A DNA stretch of 64,000 nucleotides. Source: Pseudomonadota bacterium (GTDB taxonomy: Bacteria; Pseudomonadota; Alphaproteobacteria; Rhizobiales; Beijerinckiaceae). The position numbers and the translations under genes are program-made. Each line of letters starts with the position of its first letter. The first letter of the stretch is position 1. Of this stretch, positions 8,670 through 17,010 are shown one piece after another. The stretch is taken from the NCBI GenBank assembly GCA_023386155.1, contig JAEWKH010000049.1, positions 1-64,000 on the forward strand, given 5' to 3'. The notes under the pieces were generated by a model. That model saw only the letters and a program-made list of their open reading frames with translations. It did no database searches and was not told where the DNA came from.

Positions 8670-9737
8670 ATGAAGGCACAACGGGTTCTCGTGGTCGGGC
8701 TCGGGAACATGGGACTGTCCCATGCCCTCGCCTACGGCCGGATCGACGGATACGAGATCGCGGGTCTCTGCACGCGCAACATCGACAGCATGGATCTTCC
8801 GGTCGCTCTGAGAGATGCCCCGCGCTTCAGCGATTTCGAAGAGGCTCTTGAAGCCGTGAAACCGGATGTGGTGTCGATCAACACATGGTCCGACACGCAT
8901 GCTCCCTATGCCATCCGCGCCATGGAAGCGGGCGCGCATGTCTTCGTGGAGAAGCCGCTCGCCGACACGGTGAAGGATGCCGAGCGCGTGGTCGAGACGG
9001 CGATCCGGACGAGGCGTAAGCTCGTCATCGGCTATATCCTCCGTCACCATCCCTCCTGGATCAAGTTCATCGAGATCGCCAGGACGCTCGGCACGCCCCA
9101 TGTCTTCCGCATGAACCTCAATCAGCAATCGAGCGGAGCGGCCTGGGAGGCTCACAAGCGCCTGCTGCAATCCCTCTCCCCCATCGTCGATTGCGGCGTG
9201 CACTACGTGGACGTCATGTGCCAGATCACGCGGGCGAAGCCTGTCCAGGTTCACGGCGTCGGCACGCGCCTGACCGAGGACATGCCGGCCGGCATGTACA
9301 ATTACGGCCACCTCCACGTGACCTTCGACGACGGCTCCGTCGGCTGGTACGAGGCCGGATGGGGCCCGATGATGAGCGAGACGGCCTATTTCGTGAAGGA
9401 TGTGATCGGCCCGAAGGGAAGCGTGAGCATCGTCATGGCGGAGACCGTCGGGGACATCCGCTCCGACGACATCAACGCCCACACCAAGACCAACCAGATC
9501 CTGCTCCACCATGCCGCGCTCAAGGACGACGGAACCTTCGCGAAGGCGGACGAGCGCATCAGCACCACGGACGAGCCGGACCACGACGATCTCTGCGAGC
9601 GGGAGCAGCGCTTCCTCCTGAAGGCGATCCGGGAGGACATGGACCTGACGGATCACATGAACGATGCGGTGCGGTCGCTCCGCATTGTGCTCGCCGCCGA
9701 CGAGGCGGTGCGGACAGGCCGGGTCATTTCGCTTTAA
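8670..9737 (+). CDS. Gfo/Idh/MocA-family oxidoreductase
   Basis: This is an NAD(P)-dependent sugar or cyclitol dehydrogenase-like protein of 355 residues. The Rossmann motif VVGLGNMGLSHA is at the N-terminus, the EKPLAD motif with the conserved lysine is near residue 97, and a C-terminal alpha/beta domain follows. I took the start at MKAQRVLVVG, 13 bases after the nagA stop. It closes the amino-sugar operon, so a role in oxidising or epimerising an amino-sugar derivative is plausible, but the substrate is unknown. A hairpin repeat follows directly and may end the transcript. Confidence 0.87.
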   Translation: MKAQRVLVVGLGNMGLSHALAYGRIDGYEIAGLCTRNIDSMDLPVALRDAPRFSDFEEALEAVKPDVVSINTWSDTHAPYAIRAMEAGAHVFVEKPLADTVKDAERVVETAIRTRRKLVIGYILRHHPSWIKFIEIARTLGTPHVFRMNLNQQSSGAAWEAHKRLLQSLSPIVDCGVHYVDVMCQITRAKPVQVHGVGTRLTEDMPAGMYNYGHLHVTFDDGSVGWYEAGWGPMMSETAYFVKDVIGPKGSVSIVMAETVGDIRSDDINAHTKTNQILLHHAALKDDGTFAKADERISTTDEPDHDDLCEREQRFLLKAIREDMDLTDHMNDAVRSLRIVLAADEAVRTGRVISL

Positions 9738-9759
9738 AGGCAGCAAACAAATTTGAAAT

Positions 9760-9861
9760 CCTCATCCTGAGGAGCAGACGCAGTCTGTGTCTCGAAGGAG
9801 GGTCCAGTGCTCTCTGGATCCTCCTTCGAGACGGTCGCTGCGCGACCTCCTCAGGATGAGG
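9760..9861. repeat. Large two-stem palindromic intergenic repeat
   Basis: An outer stem of 15 perfect base pairs, CCTCATCCTGAGGAG at 9760-9774 against its complement at 9847-9861, encloses an inner stem. The inner stem pairs 9789-9807 with 9814-9832 (19 pairs, one mismatch) around a six-base loop. The whole 102-base unit would fold as a cruciform or long RNA hairpin. Elements with CCTCATCCTGAGGAG ends are, to my knowledge, frequent in Bradyrhizobium and Methylobacterium genomes. It lies between two convergent genes and may act as a bidirectional transcription stop. Confidence 0.8.
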
Positions 9862-9899
9862 TTATTGTAGGATTGCAGGGCTCTTTTGAACCAGAACAA

Positions 9900-10337
9900 T
9901 CAATTCTTCTCATAAAGAACGAAGCTCCGGCTTCGTCCGGCGAACTCCCGTTCGTATTCCCGCGACACCCGCCAGCCGTTTCGCTCGTAGAACCGGCGCG
10001 CCCCGTGATTGTCGCGGAAGCATTCGAGGCTTCTCGCTCCGCGCGCTTCCGCCTCCCGCAGAAGCAGCGCGCCGCCGCCTCTGCCACCTGCATCGGGATC
10101 CATGAACAGCATGTCGATATGCCGGTCGGTCACGAGCAGGAAACCGATGAGCTTCTCGCCCGAGAGGGCAACCAGCATGCGCTCCCAGGAGGCCGCGAAG
10201 CGCGCGGCGAAGAAAGCGGCGCTCCTGCCATCGAGCACGTCAGCCTCCAGGATGCCCGCGAAGGCCGCGCGGTAGGACCGCTCCGCAATCGCCGCCAGGG
10301 CCGGGATGTCCTCGGCCCTGGCGGGCCGCACGATCAC
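9900..10337 (-). CDS. GNAT-family N-acetyltransferase
   Basis: This is a 145-residue acyltransferase of the GNAT fold. IVRPARAEDIPALAAI is the usual N-terminal strand and helix. The acetyl-CoA pyrophosphate loop appears as GGRGGGALLL near residue 84, and the C-terminal RRFYERNGWR is the common F-Y-x-x-x-G-W signature. No ATG is available. A GTG overlapping the stop of the permease gene (GTGA) fits both length and coupling. Translational coupling to a peptide importer suggests acetylation of an imported peptide, amino acid or amino sugar, but the substrate cannot be read from sequence. Confidence 0.82.
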   Translation of the reverse strand: MIVRPARAEDIPALAAIAERSYRAAFAGILEADVLDGRSAAFFAARFAASWERMLVALSGEKLIGFLLVTDRHIDMLFMDPDAGGRGGGALLLREAEARGARSLECFRDNHGARRFYERNGWRVSREYEREFAGRSRSFVLYEKN

Positions 10338-11158
10338 GGCTGTCCCCGCAGGCGTGGATCGAGGGTGTCGCGCAGGGCGTCGCCCAGAAGGTTGAAGCCG
10401 AAGGACAGGAACAGGATGGCGAAGCCCGCGAAGATCGCGCTCCAGGGCGAGAGCATGAGGAAGTTGCGGCCCTCCGACAGCATCAGGCCGAGCGACGGCG
10501 TCGGCGGCTGCGTGCCGAGCCCCAGGAATGACAGCGAGGCTTCGACCAGGATGGCGGCCGAGAGCAGCAGGCTCGTCTGGACCAGGATGACGGAGGCGAG
10601 GTTCGGCAGGATGTGCAGGAAGATGATGCGGGCGTCCGACGCGCCGATGGCCTTGGCGCCCGCCACATACTCGCTCTCGCACAAGACGAGCGCCGGGCCG
10701 CGCAGGAGGCGCGCGAAGATCGGCGTGTAGACGACCGCGATGGCCGCGGCCGCGCTGTAGGTGTGCGGTCCGAGCACCGCGATGATGCCGATGGCGAGCA
10801 GCATCACCGGAAAGGCGAAGAGCACGTCCATGACGCGCATGATGATGCGGTCGAGCCAGCCGCGGTAATAGGCGGCGACGAGACCGAGCGCTCCCCCGGC
10901 GAGCAGCGCGATGCCGACCGCGAGCAGGCAGGCGATGAGCGAGGTGCGATAGCCGTAGAGGATGCGCGTCAGCACATCGCGCCCGAGCTGATCCGTCCCG
11001 AACCAGTTGAGTTCCGACGGCGCGCGCAGGCGCCGCGCCACGCTCTGCGCCATGGGATCGTAGGGTGCGAAGAGCGGCGCCCCGATGGCGAGGATGATCT
11101 GGATCGCCACCAGGACGACGGCGAAAGTCAGCAGCTTGTTCTTGGCCAGACGCGACAC
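10334..11158 (-). CDS. Peptide-type ABC importer permease (DppC type)
   Basis: This is an inner-membrane permease of the peptide/nickel importer class (PepT), 274 residues. The N-terminal segment with APLFAPYDPMAQ and RLRAPSELNWFGTDQLGRDVLTRILYG is diagnostic for the DppC/OppC N-terminal region. The inner-membrane component motif follows (around residues 180-215). It starts three bases after the DppB-type gene and ends overlapping the GNAT start. No ATPase (DppD/DppF) gene accompanies it in the window, so the importer must borrow one from elsewhere. Confidence 0.92.
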   Translation of the reverse strand: MSRLAKNKLLTFAVVLVAIQIILAIGAPLFAPYDPMAQSVARRLRAPSELNWFGTDQLGRDVLTRILYGYRTSLIACLLAVGIALLAGGALGLVAAYYRGWLDRIIMRVMDVLFAFPVMLLAIGIIAVLGPHTYSAAAAIAVVYTPIFARLLRGPALVLCESEYVAGAKAIGASDARIIFLHILPNLASVILVQTSLLLSAAILVEASLSFLGLGTQPPTPSLGLMLSEGRNFLMLSPWSAIFAGFAILFLSFGFNLLGDALRDTLDPRLRGQP

Positions 11159-11161
11159 GGA

Positions 11162-12109
11162 TCAGGCCCTCACGCGGGGATCGACGATGATGTAGAGGAA
11201 GTCGACCAGGAAGTTCACGACGACGAAGCCCGCCGTCACCACCAGGATGGTGGCCTGGATCAGCGGGTAATTGCGCTCGGCGATGGCGCCGAGGATCAGG
11301 CGGCCGAGGCCCGGAATGGCGAAGACCTGTTCCACCACGATGGCGCCGCCGAGAAGATAGCCGGTCATGATGCCGACGCTGGTGAGGAACGGGATCAGGG
11401 CGTTGCGCAGGGCGTGCTTGTAGACGACGCGCCGCTCCGGCAGCCCCTTGGCGCGGGCCGTGCGGACGTAATCCTGGCCCAGGGCATCGAGCATGGCCGA
11501 GCGCACGAGGCGGGAGAGATTGGCCAGGATCGGCAGCGCCAGGGCGAAGGCGGGAAGCATCATGCGCTGGAGATTGCCGAGGGGATCCTCCGAGAAGGGC
11601 ACATAGCCCAGCGAGGCGAAGCCCGGCGCCCAGCTGGACAGAAGCAGGATCAGCACGATGCCGAGCCAGAAGGAGGGAATCGTCAGGCCCGCGATGGCGG
11701 TGACGCGCATGACGACATCGGCCACGCCACCGCGGGTCTGCGCCATCAGGCAGCCGACCGGGACCGCAAGAACGGCGCCGACGACGAGCGCGAGGAAGGT
11801 GAGTTCCAGGGTCGGCCACAGGTGCAGGAGGATTTCGGTCGAGACCGGCCGGCCCGTCCAGAGCGAGGTGCCGAAATCGCCGCGAAGGGCGGAGCCGGCC
11901 CAGAGCAGGTATTGTTCGACGATGGGACGGTCGAGGCCGACGCGGCGGTTGAGTTCCGCCATGCGCTCGGGCGTGATCTCGGTATTCGCCCCGAGCATGA
12001 TCGCCACCGCGTCGCCGGGGATCATCCTGATCATCAGGAACACGATGATCGACACGCCGAAGAGGACGATGACGAGATCGATGAGGCGTGCGAGCAGGAC
12101 GCGGTTCAT
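11162..12109 (-). CDS. Peptide-type ABC importer permease (DppB type)
   Basis: This is the partner permease, 315 residues. The N-terminal signature is visible as RLIDLVIVLFGVSIIVFLMIRMIPGDAVAIMLG, followed by the EAA-like region ARAKGLPERRVVYKHALRNALIPFLT, typical of DppB/OppB. It lies between the binding-protein gene, 69 bases upstream, and the DppC-type gene, three bases downstream. In the context of the divergent anmK-murQ operon, a muropeptide or anhydro-muropeptide is a reasonable ligand, comparable to the Yej-type importer used in Agrobacterium. That is inference. Confidence 0.92.
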   Translation of the reverse strand: MNRVLLARLIDLVIVLFGVSIIVFLMIRMIPGDAVAIMLGANTEITPERMAELNRRVGLDRPIVEQYLLWAGSALRGDFGTSLWTGRPVSTEILLHLWPTLELTFLALVVGAVLAVPVGCLMAQTRGGVADVVMRVTAIAGLTIPSFWLGIVLILLLSSWAPGFASLGYVPFSEDPLGNLQRMMLPAFALALPILANLSRLVRSAMLDALGQDYVRTARAKGLPERRVVYKHALRNALIPFLTSVGIMTGYLLGGAIVVEQVFAIPGLGRLILGAIAERNYPLIQATILVVTAGFVVVNFLVDFLYIIVDPRVRA

Positions 12110-12178
12110 ACGGGCAGGCTCTTCTCAAAAGACGATCCCGGCACCGCGCGAAGGCAGCGCCGGGATATCGGGTGACGG

Positions 12179-13678
12179 TCAGTAGGATGCGCTGCGCAGC
12201 ATCAGGAGCGAGCGGTTCGGCATTGTCTCGAAGCCCTGCAGCTTGCCGTTCATGGCCGAGAACAGGGTGCCGTAGGTCAGGTGCGCCACCGGGCCCGAGC
12301 AGGCGAGCTTCTGCTGCACCTTGTCATAGGCCGCCTTGCGGGCCGCCTGATCCTGCGAGGTGCGGGCCTGGTCGAGCAGCCCGTCGATCTCCGCGTCGGA
12401 ATACTTGAACACGTTGGTCGAACCGCCCGTGCGGAAGGTGCGATAGAAATAATCGTCCGGATCGGGCTGGCCTGCGTTGAGGGAGGCGAACAGGTCGAAA
12501 TTGCTGTTGCGCCAATCCTGGATGAACTGGCCCTGCTCCTGGTTGATCAGCTCGACCTTGAAGCCCGCCTTGTTCAGCTGCTCCTGCACCACCTGGGCGA
12601 TGTCCTTGATGTCCTGGCGCGGCAGGACCTTCATGGTGACGGCGACCGGCGTCGCGACGCCCGCCTCCTTCAACAGCGCCTGCGCTTTCGCCGGGTCGGG
12701 CTTGTAGCAGACGAACTGGTTCACATCGAGCGCCCAGGACTTCAGGGCCGGCGACAGCGGGCCGCCCGGCACGCCCGCGCCGAAGAGGGCCGCATCGACG
12801 ATCTCCTGGCGGTTGATGGCGTAGTTCACGGCCTCGCGCACCTTCGGATTGTCGAAAGGCGGCTTCGACACGTTCATGCCGATGAGCGTGTAGGCGAGAT
12901 CCATGGTCTCGGAGAGCTTCACGTTCGGCTTGCCCTTGAGCTGGAGCGCCGTGGCGGCGTCGATGTTGGGCAGAAGCGCATATTGCCCGTTGCTCAGGCC
13001 CACCTGGCGGGTGGCCGATTCCGGCACGATGTTGAACTTGAGGCCCGCGAGCTTCGGCAGGCCCTTGTCCCAATAGGCCTCGTTCCTGGTGAGCAGGATG
13101 AAGCCGTTGGGCTGCCATTCCTGGAACTTGAACGGCCCCGTGCCGACCGGCGCCTTCTGCAGGGCGTCCTTGTTCGCCTCCATGGCGCTCGGCACGATGG
13201 CGATGGTGGCGAGCGAGCTCAGGAGCGCCGCGGAGGGCTCCTTGAGCTTCAGCTCCACGGTCGCGGCATCGACCGCATTGGCGCTCTCGACCGCCGAGAG
13301 GCGGCTTGCGAGCGGCGAAGCGATGTCCTTGCTCAGCACGCGCTTGATCGAGGACACCACATCCTCGGCCTCCATGGCTGAGCCGTCATGGAATTTCACG
13401 CCCTGGCGCAACTTGAAGGTGAAGGTCTTGCCGTCCGGCGCGACGGTCCAGGACTCGGCGAGGCCGGGGATGATCTTCAGGTCCTTGTCGACGGCGGTGA
13501 GGCCTTCGTAGACGTTGCCGTTCACCACCATGAAGCTTGGAAAGGCCGTGATGAGATGCGGATCCAGGCCCGTGGGGCTGTTGTCCGCTCCGATCTCCAG
13601 AACCTGAGCCGAGGCGGAGGCCATCGCCGCCACCATGAAACCTGCACCGATTGCGCTGCGCAGTGCTGACCTGACCAT
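12179..13678 (-). CDS. Peptide-type ABC importer periplasmic binding protein (SBP_bac_5)
   Basis: This is a large periplasmic solute-binding protein of the DppA/OppA family, 499 residues. A signal peptide is clear (MVRSALRSAIGAGFMVAAMA, cleavage near ASA-QVLEIG). The mature start EIGADNSPTGLDPHLIT and the internal AESWTVAPDGKTFTFKLRQGVKFHDG are family signatures. I chose the internal ATG that directly precedes the signal peptide, not one 20 codons upstream. The gene heads the minus-strand importer unit and shares a 139-base control region with anmK, which suggests joint regulation with cell-wall sugar recycling. Confidence 0.92.
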   Translation of the reverse strand: MVRSALRSAIGAGFMVAAMASASAQVLEIGADNSPTGLDPHLITAFPSFMVVNGNVYEGLTAVDKDLKIIPGLAESWTVAPDGKTFTFKLRQGVKFHDGSAMEAEDVVSSIKRVLSKDIASPLASRLSAVESANAVDAATVELKLKEPSAALLSSLATIAIVPSAMEANKDALQKAPVGTGPFKFQEWQPNGFILLTRNEAYWDKGLPKLAGLKFNIVPESATRQVGLSNGQYALLPNIDAATALQLKGKPNVKLSETMDLAYTLIGMNVSKPPFDNPKVREAVNYAINRQEIVDAALFGAGVPGGPLSPALKSWALDVNQFVCYKPDPAKAQALLKEAGVATPVAVTMKVLPRQDIKDIAQVVQEQLNKAGFKVELINQEQGQFIQDWRNSNFDLFASLNAGQPDPDDYFYRTFRTGGSTNVFKYSDAEIDGLLDQARTSQDQAARKAAYDKVQQKLACSGPVAHLTYGTLFSAMNGKLQGFETMPNRSLLMLRSASY

Positions 13679-13817
13679 GCGTCTTTTCTCCCTTGGAAGC
13701 CGCCGGGGATTTATAGGCCATCGCCGGGGCCCTGTCATGGTCCAATCTCATACCACTCTGGACCCCTTGGCCGCCTGTGCTATGGTCGCCTCCCATCAAG
13801 AGCATCCGGAGCAGCCA
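13679..13817. promoter_or_regulatory. Divergent control region between peptide importer and anmK operon
   Basis: These 139 bases must hold the promoters of both units. A spaced inverted pair TGGT-N10-ACCA (TGGTCCAATCTCATACCA, 13738-13755) lies almost midway and resembles the TGGTC/GACCA half-sites seen upstream of murQ. It could bind the GntR regulator encoded in the nag-type operon, although the spacing is longer than in characterised NagQ/DasR sites. No convincing -35/-10 pair was identified. Confidence 0.35.
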
Positions 13818-14915
13818 ATGTCGCAACGCCCCCTCGTCAAAGCCATCGGCGTGATCAGCGGCACGTCCATGGACGGGATCGACGTCTCCATCGTGGAGAC
13901 GGACGGCGACACCGTCGTGAAGCCGGGGCCGGGGCGGACCTTCTCCTATCCGGACGATCTGAGAAAGACCCTCCAGGCGCTTATCGCCCAGCCGGAGCGG
14001 GCCCAGAGCGAGCCGCTGGTGGATCTCGAGCAGGCGGTCACGGATGCGCATGTCGAGGCCATCCGGCGCTTCATGTCGGAAACCGGTATCCCGGCCGGCG
14101 ATGTCGGCCTGATCGGCTTCCACGGCCAGACCGTCTATCACCGGCCGGAGGCCCGCTTCACGCGCCAGCTCGGCCTCGGCGACCGGGTCGCCAAGGCGCT
14201 CGGCATCGACACCGTCTATCGCTTCCGCCACGCGGACGTGGCCTCGGGCGGCGAAGGCGCGCCCTTCGTGCCGCTCTATCACCGCGCCCTGGCGAGCGGG
14301 CTTGCGCAGCCCGTCATGATCCTCAATCTCGGCGGCGTCGGGAACGTCACCTATATCGACAGCGATGTGGTGATCGCCTTCGATACCGGCCCGGCGAGCG
14401 CACTGCTCGACGATTTCGTCCTGCGCCGGCGGGGCCTGAGCTTCGACGAGAACGGGCAGCTGGCGGCCTCCGGCAAGGCCGACGCCGCGCTCGTGGCGTC
14501 GTTCATGACCAACCCGTTCTTCGACCGTCCCGCTCCGAAATCCCTCGACCGTCAGGATTTCCACGCCCGCGCCAAGGGCGTGGAGGCGCTCTCCGACGCG
14601 GATGGCGCCGCAACCCTGGCGGAGTTCACGGTCCAGTCCGTCATCGCCTCCCTGCGCCACGTTCCGCGCGCCCCGCAGCGCTGGCTCGTCACCGGCGGCG
14701 GGCGGCGCAATGCGCATTTCATGACGCGCCTGCACGAGGAGCTGGGTGTGACCGTCGATCCTGTCGAGGCGGTCGGCTGGGATGGCGATTTCCTGGAAGC
14801 CCAGGCCTTCGGCTATCTCGCCGTGCGCTCGACCCTCGGGCTGCCCCTGAGCCTTCCCACGACGACGGGCGTGCCGCACCCGATGCCCGGCGGCGAACTG
14901 CACCGCGCCGCGTGA
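13818..14915 (+). CDS. anmK: Anhydro-N-acetylmuramic acid kinase
   Basis: AnmK cleaves the 1,6-anhydro ring of anhMurNAc and phosphorylates it with ATP to give MurNAc-6-P, a key cytoplasmic step of peptidoglycan recycling. Family motifs are clear: GVISGTSMDGIDVS near residue 11, GFHGQTVYHRP near 98, ILNLGGVGNVT near 172 and FDTGPASALLDD near 189. The product of 365 residues has usual length. The start was placed at MSQRPLVKAIG, 117 bases into a longer reading frame, to fit the family. It leads an operon continued by a serine hydrolase gene after six bases and then murQ. Confidence 0.95.
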   Translation: MSQRPLVKAIGVISGTSMDGIDVSIVETDGDTVVKPGPGRTFSYPDDLRKTLQALIAQPERAQSEPLVDLEQAVTDAHVEAIRRFMSETGIPAGDVGLIGFHGQTVYHRPEARFTRQLGLGDRVAKALGIDTVYRFRHADVASGGEGAPFVPLYHRALASGLAQPVMILNLGGVGNVTYIDSDVVIAFDTGPASALLDDFVLRRRGLSFDENGQLAASGKADAALVASFMTNPFFDRPAPKSLDRQDFHARAKGVEALSDADGAATLAEFTVQSVIASLRHVPRAPQRWLVTGGGRRNAHFMTRLHEELGVTVDPVEAVGWDGDFLEAQAFGYLAVRSTLGLPLSLPTTTGVPHPMPGGELHRAA

Positions 14916-14921
14916 CCTGCC

Positions 14922-15947
14922 ATGGCTCTGACAGCGCTGATCGAACAGGCCTTCGCACCGGCCGCCGCCGCCGTGCGTGACGGCAACATTCCCTGTGCCG
15001 TGCTCGGCATCGTCACGGCCGATGGGAAACGTGCCGTGCAATGGGCGGGCCATGCGCAGATCGAGCCGGAGCGAGAGCTTGTTTTCCGTGAAACATGGTT
15101 CGATCTCGCTTCTCTCACCAAAGTCATCTTCACGACGACGCGCATTCTGCAGCTGGTGGAAGCGGGCAGGATTTCCCTCGACGATCCTTTGGTGACCGTC
15201 ATCCCGGACCTGCGCCAATACGACATGAACGCGGCCGAGCGGCGCCTCACCTTCCGCCAATGCCTCGCGCACCAGACGCACCTGCCGGCCGTCGAGCCGC
15301 TCTACACCTACGGCCAGGACCCGAACACCCTGCGCGCCTTCATCCTGCAGCGTGTCTGGCAGAGCGGACCGCCGGTCTATTCCGACATCAACTTCATGCT
15401 GCTCGGCATCGCCATCGAGCGCATCACCAGGCTGGCGCTTATCGACCAGCCCCTTCCCGAACGCTTCTCCTTCCGGCCCGATCCGAAGCTCTGCGCCGCG
15501 ACGGAGAAGGACAGCTGGCGCGGGCGCGTGGTCCGCGGCGAGGTGCATGACGAGAACGCCTTCGCGCTCGGCGGCGCCTCGGGCCATGCGGGCCTGTTCG
15601 GCACCATCGACGGCGTGCTCGACTTCGCCCATTCGCTGCTCGACGGCTCCGGCCTTTCGCCCGATTCCATCGAGGCCATCAGCACCCGGGAATCGGAGAA
15701 GCGCACGGTGGGCTGGGAGGCCTTCTATCCGGGCTGGCACGGAGGCGATGCCTGCTCCCCCGATACCATCGGCCACACAGGCTTCACGGGCACCGGCTTG
15801 TGGCTCGATTTCGAGCGCGGCCTTGCCTGGTCGCTCCTCACCAACCGCGTCCATCCGAGCCGGCACAGGGACAGCGGGATCGTGGCGCTTCGCCGTGCAA
15901 CGGGCGAGCAGGTTATCGCGTTCTTTGATCAGCACGCGCGACTTTAA
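14922..15947 (+). CDS. Beta-lactamase-fold serine hydrolase (class C / DD-peptidase-like)
   Basis: This 341-residue protein belongs to the penicillin-binding-protein/beta-lactamase superfamily. The catalytic S-x-x-K is SLTK (Ser64, Lys67). The second motif is YSDINFML with Tyr153, and the third, KTG-like element appears as GHTGFTG. No signal peptide is visible at the N-terminus (MALTALIEQAFAPAAAAV), so it may act in the cytoplasm, unlike true beta-lactamases. It lies between anmK and murQ. That position suggests it acts on a muropeptide or recycled peptide, or is an esterase. Substrate is unknown. Confidence 0.85.
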   Translation: MALTALIEQAFAPAAAAVRDGNIPCAVLGIVTADGKRAVQWAGHAQIEPERELVFRETWFDLASLTKVIFTTTRILQLVEAGRISLDDPLVTVIPDLRQYDMNAAERRLTFRQCLAHQTHLPAVEPLYTYGQDPNTLRAFILQRVWQSGPPVYSDINFMLLGIAIERITRLALIDQPLPERFSFRPDPKLCAATEKDSWRGRVVRGEVHDENAFALGGASGHAGLFGTIDGVLDFAHSLLDGSGLSPDSIEAISTRESEKRTVGWEAFYPGWHGGDACSPDTIGHTGFTGTGLWLDFERGLAWSLLTNRVHPSRHRDSGIVALRRATGEQVIAFFDQHARL

Positions 15948-15991
15948 GGATGCCGACAGAAAGTTGGTCACGGCCCTCGCCGGGCTCTCCT

Positions 15992-16034
15992 CAGACCATT
16001 GTTAGGATTTTCAACTGGTCCTATATTGGTCTGG
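15992..16034. promoter_or_regulatory. Candidate operator upstream of murQ
   Basis: An imperfect inverted repeat pairs CAGACCATTGTTAGG (left) with CCTATATTGGTCTG (right). Inside it, TGGTC also repeats directly at 16016-16020 and 16027-16031, exactly 11 bases apart, about one helical turn. TGGTC/GACCA half-sites are the core of operators bound by NagQ/DasR-type GntR proteins. The site ends 15 bases before the murQ start and could control murQ from an internal promoter. This is pattern-based and unproven. Confidence 0.4.
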
Positions 16035-16049
16035 AAGAAAGTTGGCACA

Positions 16050-16940
16050 ATGGCGACAGAACATTTCAGCACCCGCTACCAGGACCTCGACACCTGGCCG
16101 AGCCTCGACGTCCTCTCGGCTTTCTATGAGGGCCAGCTCTCGGCGGTGGCCGCCGTCAGGCCGTCCCTGCCGGCCATCGCGGCGGCGGCGGAAGAGGCGG
16201 TCGAGCGCCTGCGCCGCGGCGGGCGGCTCGTCTATGCGGGCGCGGGCACCTCGGGCCGCATCGGCGTCCAGGACGGAACCGAACTGCCGCCGACCTTCAA
16301 CTGGCCCGACGACCGGGTGGTCTACCTGATCGCCGGCGGCACGGGCGCCATCATGCAGGCGGTGGAGAACGCCGAGGATTCGGTCGAGGAAGGCATTGCC
16401 GGGATCCGCGCCAACAGGATCGGCCCGGACGACGTGGTGATCGGCGTGGCGGCCAGCGGCCGGACTCCCTTCACCATCGCGGCCCTGAAGGAGGCGGCCT
16501 CGCGCGGCGCGCAGACCATCGGCATCTCCAACAATCCCGATGCGCCCATTCTCGAGGCCTGCTCCCACCCGATTCTCGCCGATACCGGCGAGGAGGTGAT
16601 CGCCGGCTCGACCCGCATGAAGGCCGGCACGGCCCAGAAGATCATCCTCAATCTCCTGTCCACCCTGATCATGGTCCGGATGGACCGGGTCTATCGCGGC
16701 CTCATGGTCAACATGCGCGCGACGAACGCCAAGCTGCGCCGCCGCAGCGAGATCATGGTCTCGCAGATCACCGATTGCGACGATGCCACCGCCGTCGAGG
16801 CGATCCGGCAGGCGGACGGCGACCTGAAGACGGCCGTGCTCATCGCCCTGGGCGCCGGCCCGGCGGAAGCGCGCGGCGCGCTCGAGCGAAACGGTGGCAA
16901 TCTGCGCAAAGCCCTGGCAGACTTCTCCAGGTCGTCCTGA
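16050..16940 (+). CDS. murQ: N-acetylmuramic acid 6-phosphate etherase
   Basis: MurQ cleaves the lactyl ether of MurNAc-6-P to give GlcNAc-6-P and D-lactate in the cytoplasm. The SIS-domain signature AGAGTSGRIGVQDGTELPPTF contains the glutamate that corresponds to the catalytic acid in characterised MurQ. GSTRMKAGTAQKIILNLLST is a second family hallmark. At 296 residues, length is normal. The ATG used is preceded by a candidate operator. It follows the serine hydrolase gene by about 100 bases and is followed by a BadF-type kinase. Its product feeds the nagA-SIS route encoded about 8 kb upstream. Confidence 0.95.
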   Translation: MATEHFSTRYQDLDTWPSLDVLSAFYEGQLSAVAAVRPSLPAIAAAAEEAVERLRRGGRLVYAGAGTSGRIGVQDGTELPPTFNWPDDRVVYLIAGGTGAIMQAVENAEDSVEEGIAGIRANRIGPDDVVIGVAASGRTPFTIAALKEAASRGAQTIGISNNPDAPILEACSHPILADTGEEVIAGSTRMKAGTAQKIILNLLSTLIMVRMDRVYRGLMVNMRATNAKLRRRSEIMVSQITDCDDATAVEAIRQADGDLKTAVLIALGAGPAEARGALERNGGNLRKALADFSRSS

Positions 16941-17010
16941 CGGGAATCGCCCTGGCCAGGACGACAGCATGGAGGGCCGGAACGCCGGCTGAGCGGAGGG
17001 GCAAGGGGTC

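Noticed and set aside
9900..12128. A single 742-codon minus-strand protein joining permease-like and acetyltransferase parts
   Set aside because: Only its last 145 codons (GNAT) are real. The upstream part is the wrong frame of the two permease genes.
13386..15971. An 861-codon minus-strand frame across anmK and the serine hydrolase gene
   Set aside because: It is a shadow of two recognisable enzymes on the plus strand and has no protein-like features.
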